NCBI GenBank assembly: GCA_029861675.1
Contig: JAOTYV010000262.1
Span: 1 to 6,754 of the forward strand
Reading direction: 5' to 3'
Origin: Alphaproteobacteria bacterium
GTDB lineage: Bacteria > Pseudomonadota > Alphaproteobacteria > UBA8366
DNA: 6,754 nucleotides
Both the position numbers and the translations under genes were made by a program. The notes under the pieces were generated by a model. It was given only the letters and a program-made list of their open reading frames with translations, had not been told where the DNA came from and made no database searches. This document shows, piece by piece, positions 1-6,268 of the stretch (position 1 is the first letter of the stretch; each line of letters begins with the position of its first letter).

Positions 1-9
1 GACACCAAA

Positions 10-14
10 AGAGG
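10..14 (+). promoter_or_regulatory. Shine-Dalgarno site for the NTF2-like gene
   Basis: The purine-rich AGAGG lies 10 bases before the ATG at 25 but only 1 base before the in-frame ATG at 16. This spacing favours 25 as the translation start. A GTG at 46 is also in frame but has no comparable ribosome binding site. Confidence 0.5.
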
Positions 15-24
15 CATGAGACCC

Positions 25-402
25 ATGCGCAATACGGCAATACACGTGAGTGACAATGAGTCGATCGCCCAGGTCCTGCAGCACTACATCGATGGCGCTA
101 GATCGGGCAAAGGCGACGACATGAAACCCGCCTTCCACGAGGACGCGACGGTCTTCGGCTATGTCGGTGACGACCTGTTTGCCGGGCCGATCCAGCACCT
201 CTTCGACTGGAATGACGAGAACGGACCGGCGGCAGACCTCCAGGCACGGATCGCCAGCATCGACCTTGTGGATACGGTGGCCACCATACGGCTTGAACTC
301 GACAACTGGACCGGTCACCGGTTCACGGATTTGTTCACACTGCTGAAAGTCGACGGAGAGTGGAAGATCATGAACAAGGTCTTCCATCTGCATCCGCAAT
401 AA
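25..402 (+). CDS. NTF2-like / putative lumazine-binding-fold small protein
   Basis: A small soluble protein of 125 residues (128 if the ATG at 16 is used). It has no signal peptide or membrane segment. The pattern fits the NTF2/SnoaL-like superfamily, closest in feel to the Lumazine_bd_2 group: an N-terminal helix (IAQVLQHYIDGARSG), a FHEDATVFGY strand after the helix pair, a central sheet of LELDNWTG type, and a closing GEWKIMNKVFHLH strand. The fold is a cone-shaped alpha+beta barrel with a central pocket. Members include isomerases, dehydratases and many proteins of unknown role, so no reaction can be assigned. The length is normal for a single-domain member and the frame is intact. The upstream neighbour lies outside the window. 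Downstream, a 118-base inverted-repeat element separates it from the next gene, so operon membership with that gene is doubtful. Family call fairly firm, function unknown. Confidence 0.82.
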   Translation: MRNTAIHVSDNESIAQVLQHYIDGARSGKGDDMKPAFHEDATVFGYVGDDLFAGPIQHLFDWNDENGPAADLQARIASIDLVDTVATIRLELDNWTGHRFTDLFTLLKVDGEWKIMNKVFHLHPQ

Positions 403-413
403 ACCCGTGGACG

Positions 414-531
414 GGCCCTCGGCCGGGAATGATCGCAATCGGATGACGTCTTGGGGAAGGTTGGAACGCCAAATTTTCCGCGGCTTCCTCCGAACCTCAA
501 ACGCCCGGCCGATCATTCCCGTTCGGGGGCC
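414..531. repeat. Long-range inverted repeat / structured intergenic element
   Basis: Bases 414-435 pair with 510-531 in a 22-position stem. In the + strand transcript there are 19 Watson-Crick pairs, two G-U wobbles (419/526, 422/523) and one mismatch (423/522). The inner arm is 12 perfect pairs, 424-435 with 510-521. The 74-base interior can form further helices: 453-459 with 484-490 (one G-U), and a small TTGG/CCAA hairpin at 461-472 with loop AACG. The element begins 11 bases after the NTF2-like stop and ends 75 bases before the likely start of the MOSC gene. No U-tract follows on the + strand, so it is not a classical intrinsic terminator. It could be a structured RNA, a mRNA-end stabiliser, or a small non-coding mobile repeat with terminal inverted repeats; no clear target-site duplication flanks it. 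The pairing is seen directly, the role is unknown. Confidence 0.65.
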
Positions 532-606
532 GTGTGCCGCGTGCTACATTGATTTTGCCAGAGCCGTGTATCAAGCTCCCCCATGCAGAGGCTAGCACGC
601 GAAGCA

Positions 607-2337
607 ATGAAGCTACTGTCGGTCAACGTTTCCCGGCCACGCGACATAAGCCACGACGGCAAGACCGTGCGAACCGGGATCTTCAAGCAGCCGATCGACG
701 GCCGGACAATGCTGCGGGAACTCAACGTCGACGGCGACGGGCAGGCCGACCTGGTCGGCCACGGCGGCATACACAAGGCAGGTTACGTCTATTCGTTCGA
801 GAATTATCGCTATTGGGAAAACGAGCTCGGCCGGTCCGATTTCGAATTCGGACAGTTCGGCGAGAATTTTACCGTTGAAGGCATGCTCGACGACGACATT
901 CATGTCGGCGACACATTCCGTATCGGCGGAGCGTTGGTCGAGGTTTCGCAGCCGCGCGTGCCGTGTTTCAAGCTCGGCATTAAGATGGGGGTCCTGGGCT
1001 TCGAGCATGTGCTGCTGTCGAGCAATCGTATCGGCTTCTACCTCCGCGTTCTCGAGGAAGGGGAGGTCGGCGCCGGGGATGCCATCGACCCCGTCGAGCG
1101 CGACCCCGAACGCCTGAGCGTCGCCAAAGTGCACAACCTGCTGTATTTCGATCTCGGCGATCTCGATGGCGCGCGCAAGGCGCTGCGGATCAAGGCGTTG
1201 TCGCCGGGTTGGCGCGGCTCGTTCGAGGATCGCGTGGCCAAGGCCGACATCACCGGCAAAACAGCCGAAGGTTTCCGTACCCTCATCGTCGACAGAATCG
1301 AGCGCGAAAGCGACCATATCTCCTCGTTCTACCTGCTGCCGGAGGACGGCAAGGAGCTGCCGCACTATATGCCCGGCCAGTTCTTGCCGATTAGGTTGGA
1401 CATCCCCGGCGAGCCCAAACCGTTGAACCGTACATACTCGCTGTCGGATCGTCCGGGCCGCGACTACTACCGGCTCACCATCAAGCGCGAACCGCCGCCG
1501 AAGGATCGGCCCGATGCGCCGCCGGGTCGGTCTTCGAATTACTTCCATGACACGCTCAAACCGGGTTCCAAATTGCGCGTGCGGTCGCCGCGCGGAAAAT
1601 TTTATCTGGACCCGAAGGGAAGTTCGCCGGTGGCCTTGATCAGCGCCGGGGTCGGGTTGACCCCGATGATCAGCATGCTCAACGCCATCGTCGAGGCCGG
1701 TGCCGACCGTCCCGTGCGGTTCGTCCACGGCGCCCGCAACGGCGCCGAACATGCCATGGGCGCGCATGTGCGCCGTCTCGCCGAAGAAAACGATTCCGTG
1801 CACTGCCATGTTCGCTACAGCAGCCCGGCCCCGGAAGACGTGATCGGCCAGGATTATGACGACCCGGGCCGCGTCGACGCGGCGCTGCTCAAACGATTGT
1901 GCCCCGCGGAAGACGTCGACTATTACCTTTGCGGGCCACCGCCCTTCCTGAAATCGATCTTCACCGGCCTGCTAGCATTAGGTGTTGCGGAAGATCGCAT
2001 TCACTACGAGTTCTTCGGGCCGGCAGAGGCAATGCGGGATGACGCGGGCGGCGGCGCCGGCGATTGCGTCGAATGTTCGACCGAGATCGAGGTGACGTTC
2101 AAGCGCTCCGGCGTCACCGGCAATTGGAACCCCTCATTCGGCACCCTTCTCGACATGGCGGAAAGTTTGGGACTCAGCCCGCCCTACAGTTGCCGCTCGG
2201 GCATTTGCCAGACCTGCATCTGTCCGATCGCGGGTGGCGAGGTCGAATACGTCGAGGAGCCGCTCGACCCGCCGGACGACGACGCGGTGCTGATCTGCTG
2301 CGCCAGACCGAAAACCGACATCGTGATCGACGCCTGA
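607..2337 (+). CDS. MOSC domain / flavin reductase / 2Fe-2S ferredoxin fusion oxidoreductase
   Basis: A 576-residue cytoplasmic protein; residue numbers below count from the alternative ATG at 583, so subtract 8. Order of domains: YiiM-type MOSC domain (about 10-170) with the conserved cysteine Cys128 in RVPCFKLG, the expected molybdenum ligand; a YiiM-like three-helix segment (about 172-220); a flavin-binding barrel (about 230-340) with PGQF at 264-267 and RTYSLS at 283-288; an NAD(P)-binding domain (about 348-460) with AGVGLTPM at 355-362 and CGPPPF at 450-455; and a plant-type 2Fe-2S ferredoxin (about 500-584) with Cys537, Cys542, Cys545 and Cys572. The reductase order matches phthalate dioxygenase reductase-like (VanB-type) enzymes. 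E. coli YiiM and YcbX reduce N-hydroxylated bases; here NAD(P)H electrons would pass flavin to 2Fe-2S to molybdenum within one chain. The substrate is inferred, not shown. I chose 607 because family members begin MKLLSVNV; the Shine-Dalgarno is weak. All key residues are intact. The gene converges with the acyltransferase gene. Confidence 0.92.
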   Translation: MKLLSVNVSRPRDISHDGKTVRTGIFKQPIDGRTMLRELNVDGDGQADLVGHGGIHKAGYVYSFENYRYWENELGRSDFEFGQFGENFTVEGMLDDDIHVGDTFRIGGALVEVSQPRVPCFKLGIKMGVLGFEHVLLSSNRIGFYLRVLEEGEVGAGDAIDPVERDPERLSVAKVHNLLYFDLGDLDGARKALRIKALSPGWRGSFEDRVAKADITGKTAEGFRTLIVDRIERESDHISSFYLLPEDGKELPHYMPGQFLPIRLDIPGEPKPLNRTYSLSDRPGRDYYRLTIKREPPPKDRPDAPPGRSSNYFHDTLKPGSKLRVRSPRGKFYLDPKGSSPVALISAGVGLTPMISMLNAIVEAGADRPVRFVHGARNGAEHAMGAHVRRLAEENDSVHCHVRYSSPAPEDVIGQDYDDPGRVDAALLKRLCPAEDVDYYLCGPPPFLKSIFTGLLALGVAEDRIHYEFFGPAEAMRDDAGGGAGDCVECSTEIEVTFKRSGVTGNWNPSFGTLLDMAESLGLSPPYSCRSGICQTCICPIAGGEVEYVEEPLDPPDDDAVLICCARPKTDIVIDA

Positions 2338-2359
2338 CCCTCCCCCGCGCGCTTGAGGT

Positions 2360-2384
2360 CACCCGGAGAGCGACACCGGAAGTG
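2360..2384. terminator. Weak hairpin between convergent genes
   Basis: CAC-CCGG at 2360-2366 can pair with CCGG-GTG at 2376-2384, with a two-base AA bulge and a 9-base loop. It fills the 47-base gap between the MOSC-fusion stop and the acyltransferase stop, where a bidirectional terminator would be expected. Neither strand shows a U-tract after the stem, so intrinsic termination is doubtful; Rho-dependent ending is equally possible. Confidence 0.2.
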
Positions 2385-4358
2385 CTAAAATATCGGCTCG
2401 AATAGTTCAGAAATTCCGGCGGCACCGGTAAACGAGAGGTGATTGTTGTCGGAATATAAAATCTGATCGGCTTCTCTGACGGAGCACGTTTTCTCGTCGC
2501 ACAACGCCGTGTGCGGGAAAATGAGCTCGGCGCCGTATTCCGCAGCCAGCGCGATCAGGGTTCGAACGACAAAGGCCTGCCGGTTCATGTACTCGGCGTA
2601 TGTTGGCGCAATTGGCCAATATCGACGCGTGTATTGCTGCATCGCGAGGGTTCTTGGGACGGTCCAGCCTATTTCGGGCGTCGGTCCGACGATGACGACT
2701 TTCTTGCCCGCTTTTGTCAGAGCGGCAAGGGATCGCCGCAAACCGCGAACAAAAACCATCTCGTTTTCAGCCATGCTGGGAGTCTTTGATTCGTCGTCCG
2801 CGATGACGATGTTTCTCCGGGCTTCGATCTCGTAGGTGGAACCATGAGCATAGAACGCCCAGCGCGCTTGCAGGATGACCGTTTTAATCTCGTCCCTCGC
2901 CAAGCTCGCTTTCATCACCGCGTGGTTGAAATCCAAGCATGGAAATGTGCGAACGCCGCTTGGTGACGTAATGCCGATGAGCGGCGGACAACCGGACGCC
3001 ATGGCCATCAGGCCGGATCGACCGGCCCGGGCGGCAGCCTTGTCTATCGCCGGTACCAGCGCCGCCGCATGCGAATCGCCCCAGAGCAGGAAAGACCGGG
3101 TTGGCGTGCCTGCACCGGTCAGCTCGCACAAATCGCCCTGGCGCACGTCGTTAGGCGTTTTCCCGTTTATACATGCGCGGCCGTCGCGGCTCACATCCTG
3201 TCCGGCAGCGGCGAGCCTTATGACAGCGTCGTTGAACCTGTGCGGCAACCCGTCAAACGCAGGAACGACGACGCCGATCGCCAGCATCGTCGCCACGGCG
3301 CCGGTCCCGGCCACGAAAACCGTGCGCCGGCCGATCCGGTGACGACGCCTAAATGGCTGTTCCACATACCGCCAAGAGAGAACGGCGAGACCAATCGGGA
3401 GGACAATGGCGGCAGCAGTGACGAGCGGGGGAAGGTCATTCACCGACATGTAGTGCCGGAACATTACCAGGACCGGCCAGTGCCAAAGATAAAGCGAATA
3501 CGATATCAAACCGACAAACACGATCGGCCGCCGACTAAGGAAGCGTCCGACACTTGTCGCACCGGTCGTACCGCCATGGATGATCAGCGCCGTCCCAATA
3601 CACGGCAGAGCGGCCGCCAGCCCGGGGAACGGCGTCGCGGCCGTGTAGATGAATATGCTGCCGAGGATGAATGACAACCCCAGAACCGTAGCCGCATTGC
3701 GACTCTTCGGGCCACCGAATATCGGCAGGACGTCCAGTGCCAGCAGCGCGCCCAGAAGCAGTTCCCAGGCGCGTGACGGCGTGAGGTAGAACGCGGCGTG
3801 CGGATGGGTCATCGCGGCCCAGGCGCTGACGGCAAAGGACAATCCGAGACATAAGACAATTGCGTGACAAAGCTTGTTTCGCGCGAACCGAAACGCGAGG
3901 ATTAAAGCGATCGGATAAAGGATGTAGAACTGCTCTTCGATCGCCAGCGACCAGGTATGCAGGAGAGGCCGAAATTCGGCCGCGCCACTAAAATATGAGG
4001 ATTGCTGCCAAAAGTGGATGTTCGAGGCGAACAGCGAGGCCCACACAGCCGACGTTCCGAACTCTGCGAAGTCCCGCGGCAGGAGAAGCCAATATCCGGC
4101 GAACCCGCAAACCAGCATCATCGTGAAGAGCGCCGGAAATATTCGCCGGATCCGCCGCTCATAAAAATTCCAGATGGAAAATGTGGACTGCCGCAAATCG
4201 GACAGAATGAAGTTGGTTATCAAAAACCCGGATATGACAAAGAACACGTCAACGCCCACGAACCCGCCATCAAAGCCGGGAATGCCGGCGTGGAACATCA
4301 TGACGGCGACCACCGCGAGAGCCCGAAGGCCGTCAATATCAGCCCGGTACTGTTGCAT
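2385..4358 (-). CDS. OafA-type membrane acyltransferase (acyltransferase 3) with SGNH domain
   Basis: A 657-residue inner-membrane protein. Residues 1 to about 365 are an acyltransferase-3 domain with roughly ten hydrophobic segments. Its hallmarks are RADIDGLRALAV at 5-16, the Arg12-X10-His23 pair, FFVISGF at 39-45, the basic RRIRRIFPA at 68-76, WSLAIEEQFYI at 136-146 and SYSLYLWHWP at 286-295. The C-terminal half (about 415-657) is a periplasmic SGNH-hydrolase-like domain with GDSH at 427-430 (nucleophile Ser429), SGCPPL at 455-460 and the DNNH block at 637-640 supplying Asp and His. Such proteins O-acetylate or otherwise acylate LPS O-antigen, exopolysaccharide or other periplasmic glycans, the membrane domain passing acyl groups to the SGNH domain. 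The acceptor cannot be deduced; no glycan-synthesis genes flank it. Length is typical and the frame intact. The start has no clear Shine-Dalgarno, but the conserved block begins at residue 5, so it is retained. The gene is less GC-rich than its neighbours in places (about 45% over 4201-4260). Confidence 0.94.
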   Translation of the reverse strand: MQQYRADIDGLRALAVVAVMMFHAGIPGFDGGFVGVDVFFVISGFLITNFILSDLRQSTFSIWNFYERRIRRIFPALFTMMLVCGFAGYWLLLPRDFAEFGTSAVWASLFASNIHFWQQSSYFSGAAEFRPLLHTWSLAIEEQFYILYPIALILAFRFARNKLCHAIVLCLGLSFAVSAWAAMTHPHAAFYLTPSRAWELLLGALLALDVLPIFGGPKSRNAATVLGLSFILGSIFIYTAATPFPGLAAALPCIGTALIIHGGTTGATSVGRFLSRRPIVFVGLISYSLYLWHWPVLVMFRHYMSVNDLPPLVTAAAIVLPIGLAVLSWRYVEQPFRRRHRIGRRTVFVAGTGAVATMLAIGVVVPAFDGLPHRFNDAVIRLAAAGQDVSRDGRACINGKTPNDVRQGDLCELTGAGTPTRSFLLWGDSHAAALVPAIDKAAARAGRSGLMAMASGCPPLIGITSPSGVRTFPCLDFNHAVMKASLARDEIKTVILQARWAFYAHGSTYEIEARRNIVIADDESKTPSMAENEMVFVRGLRRSLAALTKAGKKVVIVGPTPEIGWTVPRTLAMQQYTRRYWPIAPTYAEYMNRQAFVVRTLIALAAEYGAELIFPHTALCDEKTCSVREADQILYSDNNHLSFTGAAGISELFEPIF

Positions 4359-4420
4359 GGTCTATTTGCGTAACGCTCGATTTATTCTGAAGTCCGGCAA
4401 TAATTTCCATCCCGCATTCA

Positions 4421-4500
4421 GTACAGCGAAAAAAATAACCGGCTATTTAAATAACAATAAAATAATCATAGCAGAATTTCTCCACTTACATTGCGAACTT
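4421..4500. other. AT-rich leader upstream of the acyltransferase gene
   Basis: Within the 500-base gap between the divergent acyltransferase and lyase genes this stretch is strikingly AT-rich: I count 17 G/C in 60 bases over 4441-4500. It contains a run of eight A (4429-4435 region) and the perfect 10-base palindrome TATTTAAATA at 4444-4453. It most likely holds the acyltransferase promoter and possibly binding sites for a nucleoid protein such as an H-NS/MucR-like silencer. I see no coding signal in it. Confidence 0.5.
4465..4473 (-). promoter_or_regulatory. Candidate extended -10 promoter element for the acyltransferase
   Basis: On the minus strand the sequence TGCTATGAT fits an extended -10 box (TGn followed by TATGAT, five of six matches to TATAAT). 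No good -35 hexamer is found 16-18 bases upstream, which is acceptable for extended -10 promoters. Transcription would begin near 4458, giving a 5' leader of about 100 bases that crosses the TATTTAAATA palindrome. Assigned by eye only. Confidence 0.33.
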
Positions 4501-4706
4501 GACGAGGCGGATACAAAGACCCGGTTCTTCACGACAAGCCGCATAGGCATTTATGGAGTTTAGTTTAGCCCGGCACGGCCGCGGCAAAACCCTATCGCCA
4601 CTTTGCATACGGCTTACCGATTCCGTAGCAGTGGTGACCGTGCACCATGCCCACGATTAGTACCTCTTATTAGTGTAGGTCTGCCGCGCCGCCCGGCGAG
4701 CCGCAC

Positions 4707-4742
4707 CTTGCGCATCAATACAGAATGTCAGATTGGCGCAGG
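4707..4742. promoter_or_regulatory. Imperfect dyad upstream of the lyase gene
   Basis: Bases 4707-4713 (CTTGCGC) pair with 4736-4742 (GCGCAGG, one G-T), and CAAT at 4716-4719 pairs with ATTG at 4732-4735. This leaves a two-base bulge (4714-4715) and a 12-base loop. It lies about 115 bases before the lyase ATG. It could be an operator for a dimeric regulator or a leader hairpin if transcription starts upstream of it. No regulator gene is visible nearby, so the role is a guess. Confidence 0.28.
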
Positions 4743-4846
4743 CCTTCGCTTGCATCGATGGCGTGTCACCGCCCCCGTAGCCCGACCCGCACGATCGCGA
4801 TACTCTTCGGGACCGGCCAAGCGCCACACCGATTTGTCGAAAATTC

Positions 4847-4853
4847 AGGGGAG
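4847..4853 (+). promoter_or_regulatory. Strong Shine-Dalgarno site for the lyase gene
   Basis: AGGGGAG lies 5 bases before the ATG at 4859 and fixes it as the start over the in-frame ATG at 4880. Confidence 0.75.
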
Positions 4854-4858
4854 CGATC

Positions 4859-6229
4859 ATGGACAAGAATCCCACATCAATGCGGGTGCAGGACCCGGGT
4901 ATCCGCGACTTGTTCACACTGGATGCGCAATGGCAGGCCTGGCTCGATGTGGAGGCCGCGCTGGCGCTGGCGGAGGCGGAAATCGATGTGGTCCCGCAGG
5001 CGGCAGCCAAGGAAATCGTCGCCAAGGCGAAGCTTGAATTGCTCGACCGTTCAAAGATCGACGAAGGGCTGCGCCGCACCGCCCATCCGCTGGTGCCGTT
5101 GGTCTGGGAGCTGGCGCGGGTTTGCGACGGCGACGCGGGCAATTACGTGCATTGGGGCGCGACGACCCAGAACATCACCCAGACCGGCAACCTGCTGCAG
5201 CTGCGCCGGGCGCATGGAATTTTCCTCGACCAGTTCGCAACCATCCTCTCGGCGATGGCGGCACTGGCGGAGCGAACCCATGACATGGCGCTGCCGGGCC
5301 GCACCCATGGCCAGCACGCGGTGCCGGCCACTTTCGGGCTGAAGGTCGCCGTCTGGATCGACGAGACCGCGCGCCATGTGGAGCGGTTGCAGGGCGCCGA
5401 AGGCAGGGTGTTCGCCGCCATGCTGGGCGGCGGCGCCGGCACCATGGCATCCTTCGACGGGCAGGGTCCGGAAATCCAGCGGCGCATGGCGGCGCATCTT
5501 CGCATGACGCCGATGGCGGTGCCCGCGCGCACGATCGGCGATCACCTGGCGGAGTACGTGACCCTGCTCGGCCTGATCGCCGGGACCTGCAGCAAGATCG
5601 CGCGCGAGGTCTATACCCTGATGAAAGAGGAATTCAAGGAGGTCGAGGAGCCCGTACCAGCCGGCACCGTCGGCAGCAGCACGATGCCGCAGAAGCGCAA
5701 CCCGAAACTGTCGCAGGACATCATGGCGTCGGCCGCCCATGTCCGCGCGCTGGTGCCGCTTGCGCTCGAAGCGATGGAGACCGAGCACGAGGCGGACCGC
5801 GGGCGCGACCTGATGATGAACCAGGCGCTGCACACCGCGTGCGGCGAAACCGGCGACATCCTGGAGCGCATCCGCATGCTGATGGAAGGGATACAGGTCT
5901 TCCCCGATCGCATGCGGCGCAATCTCGATCTCAGCGGAGGGCTGATCATGGCCGAAGCGCTGATGCTGTCGCTCGGCGCGCATATCGGCCGGCAGGAGGC
6001 CCATGACGTGATCTACGACACGGCGCAGGACACGGCGACCGGCGACAAATCCTTCAAGGAGCATCTGGCGGCGAACGCAATGGTGAAAAAACACCTGACG
6101 CCGGAACAGGTCGAGGCGTTGCTCGATCCGACCGACTACACGGGCATGTCGTCGCACATGGCCTTGGAACAGGCGGCGCGCGGCGCCGCGCTCGCCGCCG
6201 ACCTCCGCGCGCGGCCGAAAGGGCGATAG
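4859..6229 (+). CDS. Class II fumarase/aspartase superfamily lyase (adenylosuccinate lyase / CMLE-like)
   Basis: A 456-residue cytoplasmic enzyme of the fumarase/aspartase/adenylosuccinate lyase superfamily, which works as a homotetramer and eliminates a leaving group beta to a carboxylate to release fumarate or a related product. Visible motifs: HWGATTQNI at 98-106 (His98), RTHGQHA at 148-154 (His150/His153), and the signature loop GSSTMPQKRNP at 272-282 with the catalytic serine (Ser273/274). The C-terminal region (about 363-440, ending DPTDYTGMSSHM) resembles the ADSL_C domain. The N-terminus (DPGIRDLF, then WLDVEAALALAEAE) looks like the 3-carboxy-cis,cis-muconate cycloisomerase-like group rather than housekeeping PurB, which usually begins with an IPRYSRPEM-type sequence. 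The true substrate is therefore open: no protocatechuate-pathway or purine gene is in view. The frame and all catalytic motifs are intact. A short gap to the LLM oxidoreductase gene suggests co-transcription and a shared pathway. Family call firm, substrate unknown. Confidence 0.92.
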   Translation: MDKNPTSMRVQDPGIRDLFTLDAQWQAWLDVEAALALAEAEIDVVPQAAAKEIVAKAKLELLDRSKIDEGLRRTAHPLVPLVWELARVCDGDAGNYVHWGATTQNITQTGNLLQLRRAHGIFLDQFATILSAMAALAERTHDMALPGRTHGQHAVPATFGLKVAVWIDETARHVERLQGAEGRVFAAMLGGGAGTMASFDGQGPEIQRRMAAHLRMTPMAVPARTIGDHLAEYVTLLGLIAGTCSKIAREVYTLMKEEFKEVEEPVPAGTVGSSTMPQKRNPKLSQDIMASAAHVRALVPLALEAMETEHEADRGRDLMMNQALHTACGETGDILERIRMLMEGIQVFPDRMRRNLDLSGGLIMAEALMLSLGAHIGRQEAHDVIYDTAQDTATGDKSFKEHLAANAMVKKHLTPEQVEALLDPTDYTGMSSHMALEQAARGAALAADLRARPKGR

Positions 6230-6256
6230 GGCAGCCGACACATCCTGCAACCAGTT

Positions 6257-6260
6257 GGAG
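6257..6260 (+). promoter_or_regulatory. Shine-Dalgarno site for the LLM oxidoreductase gene
   Basis: GGAG sits 8 bases before the ATG at 6269. It supports that start for a gene that has no stop within the window. Confidence 0.65.
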
Positions 6261-6268
6261 AAACCGCG

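Noticed and set aside
401..536. Target-site duplication around the inverted repeat (CCGTG at 405-409 and 530-534)
   Set aside because: The copies are not immediately outside both stem ends: the right copy overlaps the stem terminus and the left lies five bases away. Five bases in GC-rich DNA is weak.
545..574. Possible sigma-70 promoter before the MOSC-fusion gene (TTGATT at 549-554 and TATCAA at 569-574)
   Set aside because: The spacer is only 14 bases, and the alternative -35 (545-550) with an 18-base spacer matches poorly. A TATCAA -10 is possible but cannot be supported by eye.
613..1809. Long minus-strand open frame (398 codons) opposite the MOSC-fusion gene
   Set aside because: It lies antisense to a gene with clear domain motifs. 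Its translation is rich in Arg, His, Ala and Gly without family resemblance, as expected from the mirror of a GC-rich codon pattern.
3069..3674. Plus-strand open frame of 201 codons inside the acyltransferase gene
   Set aside because: It is antisense to conserved parts of the acyltransferase, and the predicted product is highly charged and repetitive in Arg/Asp/Pro without family features.
4601..4646. Possible tRNA-like piece ending in GCACCA
   Set aside because: There is no T-loop GTTCGA-type motif, no D-loop pattern and no acceptor pairing; the CACCA end is coincidental.
4651..4674. Two ATTAGT copies (4656-4661, 4669-4674); the reverse strand briefly resembles the GGTACTAATCG stretch near the 3' end of 23S rRNA
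   Set aside because: The match is only about 11 bases, with no flanking rRNA similarity, and a six-base repeat is too short to mean anything alone.
4603..5037. Plus-strand open frame of 144 codons overlapping the lyase start
   Set aside because: It begins with TTG without a ribosome binding site, overlaps the lyase by about 180 bases in another frame, and its composition (many Arg, Gly, Ala) is not protein-like.
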